Source of the DNA: Quillaja saponaria
Taxonomy: Eukaryota; Streptophyta; Magnoliopsida; Fabales; Quillajaceae
DNA length: 64,000 nucleotides
Direction: 5' to 3'
NCBI GenBank assembly: GCA_029379385.1
Contig: CM055617.1
Location: 4,774,001 to 4,838,000, forward strand
The notes under the pieces were generated by a model that was given only the letters and a program-made list of their open reading frames with translations, was not told where the DNA came from and did not search any database. Below are positions 33,306-47,600 of the stretch, piece after piece. Within the stretch, counting starts at the first letter, position 1; each line of letters starts with the position of its first letter. A program made the position numbers and the translations under genes.

Positions 33306-34348
33306 TAAAATAGCTTCTGTAGACAGCGCTCAGCGCTCAGATCTTACTCGATCAAATTAGGTAAGGGATAAGAGCTAGAACGCTCTGTTTCGAATGTATA
33401 ACAAACATACCCATTAGCACGTAGCCGTACAAATAGGCCACTTTTGAAAGTTACTAGTAAAACATTCTGTTAAATTAGTATGGCAGTTCACCTTTCTTTT
33501 TGAAGTCCAATAGTAAAAAGGAAAAAAAGAAAGACCACTGCAAAGTTCATCAAGTTTCACATTCACTAAATAAAATGCCATCTAGGCAACAAACAGTATA
33601 TAAAAGCATCTTGCAACAGATTAATATCAATTAGAGGATGTGCTAGAGATTCATACTTTGCCCCGGGATTCCAGAATTCAAGTAAGTTTACCATGGCGGT
33701 TGCAGAGTATCCGCTTCATCTTCCAAAGCTGCAGTAATGTTGAGGTTCGGTAAGCAAGTTCAAAGGCAGTTATAGAGGTAGAAATCTTTCTAAGATAAGA
33801 CAGGCGAATGGCAGCATAATACCTTAAATGATGGATATTTCAACTAAAATTCACGTGGCAGCCAAAAGGAATTCCAGAGTATAAACGATATATTATACCA
33901 AAAAGAATAAAGCTTGCTCATTTACTTCTTTCGAGTGCAAAACGGAAGCAGCATTCCATTTAGTAAATACTAAAGTTAATACAACCCGGGTGGGCTTAGG
34001 TAAAATATTCCCTTCAAATATGAAATCTTAATACCTTAAATGATGGATATTTCAACTAAAATTCACGTGGCAGCCAAAAGGAACTGCAGAGTATTAATAA
34101 TATAATATACCAAAAAGAATAAAGCTTGCTCATTTACTTCTTTTGAGTGCAAAACGGAAGCAGCATTCCATTTAGTAGATACTGAAGTTAATACAACCCG
34201 GGTGGGCTTAGGTAACACATTCCCTTCAAATATGAAATCTGAATCAAGCTTTCTCCATTCTCAAAAATTTTGTCATTCACACATTTACAAAAGGAAACGT
34301 AATGGGAACTTTACAATATCTTCATATATACAGTCTGGGAAGCAAATT
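33306..34348. other. Convergent 3' spacer between UGT84 and lipase
   Basis: 3' flanks of both genes. The main content is the 212-bp tandem duplication at 33819-34242. No additional gene was seen. Confidence 0.5.
33819..34242. repeat. Tandem duplication, 212-bp unit
   Basis: ACCTTAAATG begins at 33821 and again at 34033. Both units carry GATGGATATTTCAACTAAAA, TTCACGTGGCAGCCAAAAGG, AAAAAGAATAAAGCTTGCTC and ACAACCCGGGTGGGCTTAGG. The copies differ at only a few positions, so the event is recent. It lies about 110 bases beyond the lipase stop codon and may fall in that gene's 3' UTR. Each unit includes a CACGTGGC G-box-like core. Confidence 0.92.
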
Positions 34349-37038
34349 TTAGGAACTACCATAATTTCCCAGTGACTTAAAAAAGCCAATCATATGGTCA
34401 TAGATATCCTCTTTTGCTTTCCAGCTCAAAATGAAGTCCACATGACCATAGTTTTCAAGATAAAGTAACTCTGGGCTAGATCGCAACTCCTTGAGAGTGT
34501 GCTGCACGTCAGTCACGTCAGCTAAAGCATCGTTGCCCCCATAAGCTATCCATAGTGGCAATGACTTGGGTATGTGGCTAAGATCGAATACCGGCGGTTT
34601 CAACCAGCCATATACTATCAGGTTTTTTATTTTACCATAGTCATACTTGCAGAAAGTACCCTTACGGATCACTGCCCAACCAAAATGAGACTATAAGAAA
34701 ACAATCATGGAGAAGCAGCAACATGGAAGATTGTATCTTTGTCAAAAAGTCCAATTCTGAATAAACTAATATTTCATTAATATATAATATAGAATTCCAA
34801 AGATTAGAGACATGCACATCATCTAAATAAACATACTTATGCTTGCCAACAAAGACTATGTTGTTATGTGACTTCAAGAAAATGCACATAGAGTAACTAC
34901 AGATTTAGTAGTGGATCATCAGAAAGCACTTGAATGATTAAAGGATTTCATAAGGAATATACAAAAAAGCTTAATAATAAATACTCCAACAGATCCATAT
35001 TCAAGAGTTTTATTTCCAGATTTTCATAATGAACTTCAACAAAAATCGTCTCAGCAATGATAAATATTGATTGAAAGGTGCTTCAGTCCCGCCAGCTAAT
35101 GCACATACTTAGAGGTAAAGGTATAAACAGATTATCAAGCAGAATATTTTTCTTCCGCAAGATGAAGCACGCTCCATTACTAAATAATTTGCTTCACCAA
35201 ACTAGATACCATAGGTATCCGCTTCAATCACTGTAGTCCATTTTTAAATTTTCCATAAAACGTTTAATTTATTGCCATGTCACAAATTAATATCATAACA
35301 AGGCATTTATGAAATGAAAAAATGTAGTCTATCTCTATACAATATCCCATCTGAAACACACAATTAGAACATGTAATAATTTGACAAAAGCTCCTTAATC
35401 AAGTTAACAAACAGAAAGCAGATCTGTTATCAGCAAGAACTACAATTGAGATGCAGAAAAAGAATATCCCATCAACCTCATAGCTACAAACCTACCATTG
35501 AAGTCTTTATACAAATTGTACATATTTGCAACTACATGATTCAATTTGCCAATTTCTCTCAGTAGACAATAGTCTCTCAAAGACCACCCATCTTACAACC
35601 TTCTTAATTACCGGATTGCTTCAAACATACCCTAAAATGGCTAGGTTAGCAACTCCAACTCAAATTTCGTTTAAGTCTTCAAAGCCTATTTTGATCATTA
35701 TTGCACATGCCTCTCAGGAAATGGTTCAAAAACAGAAAAAATAGAATGAAGAAAAAGCAGCAATGCAATGGAATTATGATTGAAATATTAGGGATTCATA
35801 GCAGAACTGTAGACAAAATGCTTTCAATGGGATTTATGGAACATACTCTGGAAAAGATGGCGCAAATTTTTTGAAGATGACGGATGCGGTTCATATTTGA
35901 GATAGAAATCCATGCGCGAGATATTAAAGCAACAGTTCTCCCCTGCAATGTTACCCAAGTGCCTTCTTGAGAAGTGATGATAATAAAGGAAGAATGAAAA
36001 GGAAAGAAAGAGAAAACATGCTGAAACTGTAGAATATAAGCACAAGACCAACTTCAGCGCAATTGTTAAAATGAGTCGCTGCAATGTTTATCAACTTACG
36101 GGCTTCCTTCAAATTTGAAAACAACTCTAGTAGAATACTTATAAAATAAAAAATAAAAAATAAATAAATAAACCCATGATCTTCTTTTCAAGGTCATCAT
36201 ATGATACTGTTTATATGGTAAAGATTTAATAAGCTGATTCAGTAACTACTTTATCAAATTGAAAATTTGATTTAAGTGTCTTACTGTTATAAATATTCAA
36301 AACCTAATCATTTACTGAAATTAAAGGTGATAGAAAGACCTGAACACTATTATATAACCTAATTATCTCAATCTGCCTGCTAAAAGTTTGGATCTTCGTA
36401 GTGCTTTTTAGGGAAATAACACTAAGTGCTACCAATTGGAATGATAGCATCAATTAATATCTAATTTCAATTATCTCCCAATATGAGAGAACATAAACAG
36501 GTAAAGATCATTGTTATTTTCAAGAGAAAAGGAACTTCAGAAACCTTATTTTAAATAGGTAAGAGGTGTGCTTCACAGATCAACTTTTATTATTATTGAG
36601 CTATATATAGGGCCATTGCAACTAAAGAAAGTAAGAAACAAGTATCCTCAGCAATTGATTATGGCCGAGCTCTAACATTTTCTTAACTTTGGGATTAAAT
36701 CAGGCTATGAGACTAACAATCACAGTATCAGCTGACTCCCACCCCACAGAGAGACCTTCAGTGAAGAGACTTTTCAGACAGAAATGATGTTCTGAATCGG
36801 GCTTCTAAACAGATTTGACACAACATTTGAAAAAAATTTGAATTTTCCTCACAAAGAGGTAATCTTGAATTCACATAGTTTACATACAGATATACTCAGG
36901 CTACCCACACAAAGTCATGAACATGCAGGCAGGAGGAGAAAAGAACCTGTAATGGAGGTTAGCATGTCGTTGCAGTCTAAATGGCCATCACATAATGAAT
37001 CCAAGAGATTGATTCCCCAATCACTGAGAATAGCATAG

Positions 37039-37069
<31 letters not shown>

Positions 37070-39197
37070 TATATCTATGTCAAGCTAGTCAAACTTGTTT
37101 TTAAGCAGAAGGAAGATGAAAGTAGTGAAAAGCAAGGAAGAGAAGAGGGAAAGGATTTAAAACTTAGAAAGTAATAGAACCTTCGAAAGTTGAGTTGATG
37201 AATGCCCATGGCAAGAATCATCTGCCAGAACCAGTGATTGTTATTTATCACAAACTGCAACCCTAGCCTTCCACAATGAAATTAGTGTAATACCTGATCT
37301 AGATGCATGTTAACCAGTCTAAGTACAAAAGGAGCACTGATATGGTCCAAGTACGATATTGGAGATAGAAGAGCAGCCGCTTCAACCATTTCCACTATCT
37401 CTGGCTGAGTGAATGCAGCGAAAGACATGATTGTTCCCTGTGCAGAAATAAATCATGAAAGTTTCATACAGAGAAGGTGGAAATAGCTGGTGATAATTAT
37501 GATGTGCCAGACATAAGAGGTATAAATACCTGTGAATGCCCAACTACAAAAAGCTTTGAGTTTGTCATTGAATTTATGTACTGTATTATTCCAGCAAGGT
37601 CATGCAGGGCTAATTCCTGCCAACTCCAATCCCAAAACTCCTGCAAGATATTTACATTACAAGCATGAAATGTGATTTTCATGTCAGACATTTATGGATA
37701 GTTGGATACATTAAAATCCTGAGATGATAGACATAAAAGTTATTTTCAAGATTAAGGGGTACCAACAAACTCTTTCAATGCTATGTCAATATATTATATG
37801 CACTTACTCTGATTTCCCATAGTTTTCTCCCTTCCCATGTTCAATACCATTGTTGCTCAACCCCAACAGAATAGAAGAAAGAGAAGTGTGACTGCTCAAT
37901 TCAATGTTAATTTTATCTCCAATTACTACAAACAGTTATCTTTAATTCCTTCATTCATAAACACGTAAGGAAGCAATGAAGGCAAAAACTAGACTTTCAC
38001 ATGCAGTTGAAAGGTCTTCTACTGAATAAAAATATTGTTTACAAAACGAATTCCGTGATAGGAAGCATGAACTGAGATATCTACCCTGTCTTCCTCTGAC
38101 AAAGAGGTATGCCCATGACTCCAGCGCGTTCCACGCACATTTCCTACCCATACATCAAAACCATGATCTGCAAGGATGAAGCCTAATGATTGTTCCGGAG
38201 AATTTAGAAACCATCCATCACCTGCCTGTTCGAATTTCATAATTGGGCATCAACAAGATGAATGTAACAAATATTTACCTCATTAAATGAAATGGTTCAA
38301 AATTCAAAGAAAGCATATAGAAACAAAAGAAAATAAAAAGGTTACAGGGTAGTTGAATGATAATTGCTGTTGGAATTGGATCTCCTCTCCCTCTATACAC
38401 TTCTTTAAAATTTCAAAAACATTTCCCCTTTCCCCCTGTTTGAAAATAATGGGAATGTGTAGTAATATATAATAAGAAAGTTTACCATGAAAAGTCCATG
38501 CTGAAGCAGAACTGGATGTCCTCGTTGTTCTCTTAAATACCCTGGCCGCAAAGAAGACACGCGTTGAAGTGCTAGTAAGTAACCATCGCTTGTTTGGACC
38601 TGAAAAATTATAAGAAAACCCCATTTGATTTACGAAAGATGGATTTGTACCACAGAATAAGACCAACCAAAGTCTCCAAAATGAAATGCAAGCAAATTTC
38701 AGAAGTCAGCGAATTATCAATAAATTTTATCACAAAGAATTCATTCACTAAAAATTATGGAAGGTTTCAAATATATAAGACGCTGCAAATTTCTAGTCCT
38801 TAAATGGTAGCAAAATTTCAATAAAAACTGCATTTTCTACTGCTTAATCTCTGGAAGTCTACAGTAGAGTGCTGGGGAAGCAACCAGATTGAAAACCTAG
38901 ATGACTAAATTCATTCAGTTACCCAAATGTTTAACTTTTTTCTTTCAAGGTGCCATCTTTTCCAATTTCCTCTTTTATTTTTTTTACTTAATTTAAAGAA
39001 TCAGCATAGAGAAATACCGTGTACTCCGAGCATGTATAACCTGCCGGTCGGATGAGCTGAGCACACAAAGAATCCTCAGGTGACCGGCGATGAAGCTCGA
39101 AGTTTCCGGTTAAGCTGGCGGCGAATTCTCCGGCAACTAAGTGACAGAGAATGCAGAGGGTGAATGTCAACGAAACCACCACCACCGAGACCGCCAT
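34349..39197 (-). CDS. LIP1: Secreted or vacuolar acid lipase (LIP1-like alpha/beta hydrolase)
   Basis: Nine exons on the minus strand, 39197-39018, 38599-38486, 38225-38085, 37640-37530, 37437-37294, 37221-37181, 37023-36947, 35942-35847 and 34671-34349, give 408 residues with consistent phases. Signal peptide at 1-24. The body matches the gastric/lysosomal acid lipase family as found in plants (Arabidopsis LIP1 and MPL1): [29 protein letters not shown], then the nucleophile elbow GHSQG with Ser181. Asp349 (GGND) and His378 (YGHVDF) complete the triad with the 29-residue spacing seen in gastric lipase. These enzymes hydrolyse triacylglycerols or other acyl esters; MPL1 affects aphid resistance. 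The substrate is not determined here. No coding defect was seen. It diverges from the methylthioribose kinase gene across 1.6 kb. Confidence 0.95.
37039..37074. repeat. A-run and AT microsatellite in a lipase intron
   Basis: About 15 A followed by about ten AT dinucleotides, in the intron between exons 6 and 7 of the lipase, 16 bases from the exon 7 acceptor. It is a likely length-polymorphic marker. Confidence 0.85.
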
Positions 39198-40794
39198 CTC
39201 AGATATTGGGTCGGCGGGAAGCGGAAGGGAATGCTCGAAGTCGAAGACTAGAGCAACCAATCGGTGTAAGCCTGTGAGGATGCGAGGGAGACTGGGATTC
39301 TCTTTGGATAATGGGGTTTGAGGAGCGCGTGAAGTATAATCTCGAGAAACGACAAGGCTAATCCTCACAAAAATCAACTAACTCAGCTTTTTGCAGTTTT
39401 TATTTGTTTTTGTACATTCAAGTCATTAAAACATTTTTTTAATTAAGAATTTATTTTAATGCTTTATGTATTATTCTCTTTTTTCTTTCCACATTGATTT
39501 GTGACACTAGGTTAGAGTTGTTGTGCTTTTCTTATTTTTTTAGGGTAATTTTAAAGAAAATTATAATAATCGTATTTAAGAAAATAATGTAAAAATTACT
39601 CTGATTTAGTAGAAGTCACAAAATTAATATTTAATCAATTTATTTTGAGCTGTACTTAAATTTTAAATTGATTATAATAAATTTTGATAATTTAAAAATA
39701 ATTAATTAATCTACTACAATAATTAATCAACTAATAAATACAAAATTTTATTAAAAGTTAAAGTCATACTAATATTTTAAATATTTTATAACACCATTTA
39801 ATTTTTAAAAATATCTCTTGAATATTTTTAAGAGCATTCCTGACTTATAAAAGCCAAAAACATCTTATATTTTTTTTTTTTTTGTCGAATATAAAAAAAT
39901 TGATTTATAATTTTCATAAACGTAAGCATACCTAAAAGGCAAATAAACTAAGATATTTATTAGGTGTAGAGAGTAAATCAATAAATTACTCAAAACGTTA
40001 TATTAAACTTACAATTACTCTTTTATATGATTTTTTTTAATAATAATATAATTTAATTCATACACATAATAATTCGTAATATAATTGTAATTGTATGATG
40101 ATATTCAAATTTAAAAAGGTACATTCTAGTTTCTACCAATTTTTTTTTTTTTTAAGAAGGTACATTCTAGAAAATATAGCAAGTGAATCCAATATGTCAA
40201 CAACATTATTTCCTTCATTGTGTTTGCTTGCTTTTGTAATTACAACTAGTAACCCCTTTGTAGATTGGATTTGTTTACTTGAGCAATTATTTGTAGAGTT
40301 TGACTTAATTAAACCTCTAAATGCAAGTTTCAAAGGTGACACCATCCCTTTTAATAATTTAGTAACTCAAAAATTTTCTTTTAGGGGAACCTTTTTAAGG
40401 ATTTTATTGTTTGGTCCATTTTTTTTGGATATTTAGACATACTAGAGATTACGTGGCTGGAGGTAATATTCTTTGGATCTTTGAAATGGGTGAGCAAAGA
40501 AAATTCAAACTGGTTCTTGTAGGTTGATCAAAGTTTGTCTCTTGATTAATCAGGTTCATTGCACATTGAATCCTTCTTTTTCCCATGTGAAGTATATATT
40601 TCCAGTCTTTTCAACTATTTCAATGGCATTCCCGTCATTGTACCAACCAAATGGAAGCCATTTCCACCGTTAATCAAGCTTATTTAAAGGGTTTTACTCG
40701 ACAACTCTAGAACACAATCGACTCCTATCTCTCCTGAAAATCCCAGCACCACCACCGCCGCCTTTATAGCAGCCAGTAACCATTATTGACACTG
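39198..40794. other. Bidirectional spacer between lipase and MTK
   Basis: Shared upstream DNA of two divergent genes. The 180 bases next to each start are GC-richer, probably 5' leaders. The middle (39,400-40,130) is strongly AT-rich with poly(T) near 39,870 and 40,141. A 113-codon frame at 40095-40436 has no family resemblance. Confidence 0.5.
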
Positions 40795-43700
40795 ATGGCT
40801 TTTGAGGAGTTCCGGCCGCTGGATGAGAAGTCTCTGGTGGAATACATAAAGGCCGTCCCTTCTCTATCTTCAAAGCTCGAGAATAAGTTCGATGACTTAA
40901 CAATTAAAGAAGTTGGGGATGGAAACCTCAATTTTGTGTACATCGTTGTCAACTCTGCTGGCTCTTTCGTCATCAAACAGGTAAAGAATTTTCCTTCAAT
41001 ATTGGCTCTTGGTCGAAAACTGTTGATGGCCAAGGGTGCGGGGCAATTAGAAATTTTGATGCTTGCCCTTTTGTTTAAGTGTTAAATTATGTATCTTTCT
41101 TTGTTTCTAGTGGCAAAGGTTTGGCTTTCAATCCTCAAAAGTTTCCAAATGGTGTCAAATTGTATACTTAAATTGCCTTGATAAAGTTGGTTTGTTTATT
41201 GAAGGCTATCTTAAATATCACATTTTTCTGTTGTGATTTGGTTGTATGATGTTGTAGGCTCTTCCATATGTGCGTTCCTTAGGGGAATCATGGCCGATGA
41301 CAAAGGAACGATCATATTTTGAGGCACGGGCGCTGAAAGAACATGGTCGTTTAAACCCTGAGCATGTCCCAGAAGTTTATCATGTTGATCATATCATGTC
41401 TTTGATTTCCATGCGTTACTTGGAGCCACCACATATAATCCTGAGAAAAGGTTTGGTAGCTGGAAATGAGTACCCGTTGCTTGCAGAACACATTTCAGAA
41501 TACATGGCAAGGACACTTTTCTTTACATCCCTCCTTTTTCGTTCCACTACAGAGCACAAACGTGATGGTATGCTTATTTCTGCACATACTTCATATTTTA
41601 CTTTGAAGTGTTGGAGTTACAAAGCCTGTCGTATATATTAACGCATTTGATGTGACTATGTGCATTTATCAAGTGCAATCGTCAACTTTATTACTATACC
41701 TTTCTGAAAAAATGTTATGGCAACCACTTATCATTTATATACCATAAGTGAAATGCTCATGGGTGCTATTTTGGTTGAGTTCCTACTGCAGTTATATGAA
41801 TTGATCAGTTTTGATTATTTCGAGTCAGTTATAGGGTTTTCCAACAGATTTATTGGGGTGAGGGTGGTCATTTAGGTAAGTATTAGCTTGGAAAATTTGT
41901 TCAGCCTGTCATTCATCCGTGTTTCACCCGTTTTCCCTTGCTTAGAATTACTCTTCTCTTTACCTCCAACTTTGTACTCCAGAATTGGAAAGAGAGAATA
42001 TTTATCTTCTCAGGACTATACTCATTTAATACTTTTCTTAGATTCTTGCACATGATACATGTAGAATTATCTATAGGTTGGTTTTGCCAGTTACTCTAAC
42101 TTTGTTAGCATGCTTAAGACATTCAGCTGATAGACCTGATCTGCATGCTTGCCTTATACAGTGGCAGAATTTTGTGGGAATGTGGAGATGTGCAGGCTCA
42201 CCGAGCAAGTTGTTTTTTCTGACCCTTATAAAGTTTCTCAATATAACCGTTGGACTTCCCCTTATCTTGATCATGATGCTGAGGCGATTCGGGAGGACAA
42301 TGTGTTGAAGCTTGAAGTTGCTGAGTTAAAATCCAAGTATTATTCCTATCACAGTTCTCTCCATAATATGCAGAAACTTAGTTGTTAGTTGTTTTGTATA
42401 ATATCTGAGTATCTTATGCCCTCAGGTTCTGTGAGAGAGCCCAGGCGCTGATACATGGTGATCTACACACTAGTTCCATTATGGTTACACGGGAATCAAC
42501 TCAAGTTATTGATTCAGAATTTGCATTTGTTGGACCAATGGGTTATGATATTGGAGCATTTTTGGGAAACTTGATTCTGGCTTTCTTCGCACAAGATGGA
42601 CTTGCTCGTGAAGGAAATGACAGAAAAGTCAGTGCTGCTTCCTAAATATCTTCTCTGATCATTATGCTTTGTCTTCAATTGTTGTTCATCTTTCATGACC
42701 TAATTCACGTCAGTTGATGTCTTTTCCCTGTTGAGTCTAGTAATTCCTATTCCTTGTTCTTTTCCCTATTTTTTGGCTAAAGCAAACCAAGTATTAAGTA
42801 GACCAGGTCACTATGTCTAGAGAAATCTGTAGTTGTTTCACCTAACTCTGTATCTCCTTTATAAAATATAGCTCCGACAACCTTGCTCTGATCTGTCTTC
42901 TGTATGTACCGTTGGGATCTGGGGCTTAGGCAATGCATGTATAGTACAGTAATCAGGAAAAAGGTGTATTTAAACTGAAACTGGCGATGGATAATGTTAT
43001 TGTGAAGTATTAGAGATGGCTCTGTAGAAAAACAGTCTTTAGCCAACCGTCGTAACAAATAAGATTGAGTTGAATTATGTTATGTGGGATGTAATAACAT
43101 TTTTGCAGAACCAGCCACCATGTATGGCAATAAGTGTAAACCATTATTCACCCAAGTATATATCCTGTATACTGCATTAATATTCTTCTACATATTCCTC
43201 TTTCGTTTGGCCAGGTACCATTCAATTTTAGCACAAGTTATTGAGAATTTTGTTATATATTGGATAGGCATATTCTTTCCTTGGAGATGTAATATATAAG
43301 TTCTTGTACGTTATCTACTTCCGTTGATTATTATTTTATTAATGAATCAAGAAAAAGTCAGAGGTCATCTGAAATTCTTGGTGTTTTGTAGGCATACAAG
43401 GAGTGGATTCTTAAGACAATAGAAGATACTTGGAACCTTTTTCACTATAAATTTATTGTACTTTGGGATGAGCACAAGGAAAGTTCTGGTGAGGCATATC
43501 TTCCTGGAATTTACAACAATCCTGAGGTTCAGCAGCTATTACAAAAGACATACATGACAGATCTGTTCCATGACACTCTTGGATTTGGTGCTGCCAAAAT
43601 GATAAGGTGAGATTATGTGGTAAATTTTTCTTATTTTTTCTCCACTGTACTACTCATATTTGTTTGTGTTTAAGATATACGACTCTTGTTCTTTTTGTTT

Positions 43701-44050
43701 CGTTTCAAAGAATTATTTAACAAATTTAGCATGTTAGCTTGCTAGTTTGCAATTTGCATTTTGCATTTTCCATATCTATGGGAGCTTCATTTTACTGTTC
43801 CACCATCTATAGTTTTTATTTTCTATAAGGCAATTTAAATTATTCTTAGCAGCCACAACTGACTTCTAATATTGTGATTGACAGGAGGATTGTTGGGGTG
43901 GCACATGTTGAGGATTTTGAGTCAATTGCTGATGCTAGTAAACGAGCTACTTGTGAACGGCGGGCACTTGAGTTAGCAAAGACACTTCTGAAGGAGAGAA
44001 GGAAGTTCCAGTCAATTACTGAAGTTATTTCGGCAATCCAGAAAATCTAG
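40795..44050 (+). CDS. MTK: 5-methylthioribose kinase
   Basis: Six exons, 40795-40980, 41258-41567, 42162-42336, 42426-42627, 43392-43606 and 43885-44050, give 417 residues. The enzyme phosphorylates methylthioribose with ATP in the methionine salvage (Yang) cycle, which recycles the methylthio group released by ethylene, polyamine and nicotianamine synthesis. The fold is kinase-like (APH/choline kinase). The N-lobe has GDGNLNFVY at 41-49 and K61 in VIKQ. The catalytic loop [10 protein letters not shown] lies at 234-243 and the metal-binding DSEF at 253-256. The Trp-rich C-terminal half ([13 protein letters not shown], then [13 protein letters not shown]) is characteristic of MTK. The start is the first ATG of the frame, and length is close to the Arabidopsis enzyme. 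No coding defect was seen. Confidence 0.95.
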
Positions 44051-44464
44051 TCACTCTCACAGTCTTGCTGATATTATTACTTTGTATTGGGTTTCTCCAG
44101 ACAAGCTTTTCGAAATTGGTTCAAATGTACTAGTTCTTTATATTCACATAATATATCAAAGAATAAAAAAATTGCTTTCTTGTTATGTTGCTCGTGTTCT
44201 TACCATGCGATCTTTTAGACGAGTCATTTTAATTTTTTGCTTTCTGATTACTGATAGAACTTTCGTGAATACATTTCTAGTAAGACTTCCATGGATGAAT
44301 GCTCTATGGTTTTAGTCCAAGACTCAGGTTAGGTCATTGGCATATTATATTTCATTTCAGAAAACAAAACAAGACTCAATTAGTATGAACAAACTGACAT
44401 CTGAGGGCAATTTATTTATGCTAGACAATGAGGATGTATCCTCTTAGCTATGGGAACCCTCTTT
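44051..44464. other. MTK 3' flank
   Basis: 3' UTR and downstream DNA of the kinase gene, ending where recognisable BSP pseudogene sequence starts near 44,465. No other gene was seen. Confidence 0.5.
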
Positions 44465-44509
44465 GACATACATGGGTCATTTCATGATAGAGCACCCCGG
44501 TAATGTTGC

Positions 44510-44630
44510 TGAAGGAATTTAGGAGAAAATCTTGTTGTATATTCATAACAATTACAACCTATGATATATATAAACTCCTAAGAGTAAAGTACTGAAATAT
44601 CCCTATGTAACTAACTATTTACATCCAACA
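44510..44630 (-). repeat. 3' LTR of the copia element
   Basis: 121 bp, TG...CA termini, identical by eye to the copy at 48922-49042. It contains a TATATATAAA-type stretch readable on the plus strand near 44,565. It is adjacent to the polypurine tract. Confidence 0.95.
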
Positions 44631-44641
44631 CTCCCCCTCAA
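44631..44641 (-). other. Polypurine tract of the copia element
   Basis: On the minus strand this reads TTGAGGGGGAG immediately before the 3' LTR, the standard primer position for plus-strand DNA synthesis. Confidence 0.85.
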
Positions 44642-47600
44642 GATGGAGCATAGATATCTCTCATGCCCATTTTGCAAACAATAGGATGAAAATCACAGTT
44701 ACCAAGACCTTTCGTGAAGACATCAGCTAATTGGTTCACAGAACTTACAAAAGGTATACAAAGGAGCTTAGAGTCTAATTTTTCCTTAATAAAATGTCTG
44801 TCAATCTCAATGTGTTTTGTACGGTCATGTTGAACTGGGTTGTGAGCGATGTTGATAGCTGCGATGTTGTCACAATACAGCATAAGAGGTTTTTTCTATG
44901 GTTAATCTAAGATCTTCCATTAACCTTTTAAGCCATAACAATTCACACGTCCCATGAGCCATCGCTCTATATTCTGCTTCAGCACTAGATCTAGCAACCA
45001 CAGTCTGTTTCTTGCTTCTCCACGACACTAGATTCTCACCAACAAATATACAGTATCCTGAAGTAGATCTCCTATCATCAAGTGAACCAGCCCAATCTGC
45101 ATCTGTATAAGCTTCCAACTTCAGGCTTTTATGTTTTTCAAAAAGGAGTCATTTCCCAGCTGCAGATTTCAAGTATCGCAATATGCGGTGAACTGCATCC
45201 AAATGAGCAGAATGAGGATCATGCATAAACTGGCTAACCACACTGACAGCATAGGCAATGTCTGGACGAGTGTGAGATAAATAAAGTAACTTTCCAACCA
45301 ATCGTTGGTATCTCTCTCTATCAACACATTCTCCATCACCACTCTGTAACTTGTGGTTTGCTTCAATAGGTGTATGCGCAGGCCTGCATCCAAGCATACC
45401 TGTCTCCTCTAGCAAATCAAGAACATACTTTCTTTGAGATAGGAAAATACCTTTTTCAGAATGAGCAACTTCGATTCCAAGGAAGTAACTAAGCTTCCCC
45501 AAATCCTTGATCTCAAATTCTCTGGCAAGATGATTTTTTAACTTGGCTACCTCTATAGGATTATCTCCTGTCACTACTATATCATCAACATAGACAATAA
45601 GAATAGTAATCCTCCCATGACAATGCTTCACAAACATAGTGTGATCAGCATTGCTTTGTTGGTACCCAAAAGAAAGCATTGCTTTTCGGAATCTATCAAA
45701 CCAGGCTCGGGGTGACTGTTTGAGGCCATACAAGGACTTCTTCAACTTGCATACCTTCCCTTCAGTCTTTTGACAGGAGAAGCCTGGGGGAATCTCCATA
45801 TAAACTTCCTCAGCAAGGTCTCCATGCAAGAAAGCATTCTTTACATCTAGTTGCTGCAAGTCCCAACCAAGATTTACTGCACAAGAAATAAGAACTCTGA
45901 TTAAATTCATCTTGGCAACAGGAGCAAAGGTTTCTTGATAATCCACCCCATAAGTTTGAGTAAATCCTCTTGCAACAAGTCTAGCTTTGTATCTCTCAAT
46001 TGTCCCATCAGCTTTCCTCTTAATAGTAAAGACCCATTTACAGCCAACAGCTCGTTTTCCATAAGGGAGACTAGCAAGTTCCCAAGTATCATTTTTAGAT
46101 AAAGCTTTCATTTCTTCAACCATAGCATCCTCCCATTTAGGATCAGCAAGTGCTTCTTTCCAATCTTGTGGAATAGACACAGACAACCAAGAAGACACAA
46201 AAGCTCTATAGGATGGAGACAATGAATCATATGAGATATAGTTAGAGATAGGATGTTGAGTACATGCTCTAACTCCTTTTCTAGTTGCAATTGGAAGATT
46301 AATATCATCAATATTAGGAATATCACAAGGTAGATTTGAAGAGTAAGGAAGAGTAGGATCTGTACTCAAAGGAGTTTGTGTTGGTTTTGGAACTGAGTTC
46401 GGGATTGCCTCTTGGCTAGGTAAAGCACTTTCGATTGCTGTAACTTTATGTTTTCTTCGACTGTACGTAAGGAAATCATCATTCTCCTGCCTCATAAGAC
46501 CCTTACTGCCATTAAGAGATTCACCATCATTCCCTTTCTCAACCTCCATTACATTCTCCAGATTTACAGTCTCTTCATTTTCCGTCTCCATGTTATTTTC
46601 TTCTTCTTCCAAAGATGATATTCTCTCCCCCTGATTTCTATAAGTCAACTCCAAGGATGATATCCACTCCCCCTGACCTCCATGAGTCAACTCTTCCTCA
46701 CTATAGCTCTCCCCCTGAAGAGATGACGAAGAGAAGTAAGCCTCGGATTCTCGAAAGGTGACATCCATGCTGACATAAGTCTTCCTGGTAGGTGGGTGGT
46801 AGCACTTATATCCCTTCTGAGTTGCAGTATACCCAATAAAGATACATTTAAGAGCTCTCGGGTCAAGTTTACTGATATCTTTTTTGTGCTTATGCACAAA
46901 ACAAACACAACCAAAAACTTTAGGAGGAACAGTGAATGGACAATTTAGGAGAAGAAGATCCAAAGGAGCCTTAAACTCAAGAGCTCGTAACGGCATTCAA
47001 TTGATAAGATAAGCAGCAGAAAGAACTGCATCCCCCCAATAAGTTTTTGGAACATTCATAGTAAACATCAATGATCTTGCTACCTCCAATAGATGTCTGT
47101 TTTTACGTTCTGCAACACCATTCTGAGCAGGTGTATTAACACAGCTAGTTTGATGAAGTATACCATGATCGCACAGATACTTTTGGAAGGATCCCTCACT
47201 ATACTCAGTACCATTATCACTTCTCAAAACTTTAACTTTAGCATCAAATTGAGTGCAAATCAGCTTGTGAAACATCTGAAAGCATTGAAACACTTCATTC
47301 TTTGTACGCATTAGATACACCCAGGTAGTTCGACTATAACAATCAATAAATGTAACAAACCACCTGTAACCAGATACTGAGACAGCCCGGCTAGGACCCC
47401 AGACATCAGAATGTATAAGCACAAATGGAGAAGTACTCTTAATGTTCTGTGGAGGATAAGAAGAGCGTGTATGTTTTGCAAACTCACATGCGTCACAAGT
47501 CAAATTGCTCATAGTACATTGCTTGATTAAATTAGGAAACATATTTCCCAACACCAAAAAAGATGGATGTCCCAAGCGATGATGCCACTGAACCAACTCT

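Noticed and set aside
40095..40436. 113-codon plus-strand frame upstream of MTK
   Set aside because: Low-complexity, no family resemblance, and no promoter or splice context noticed.
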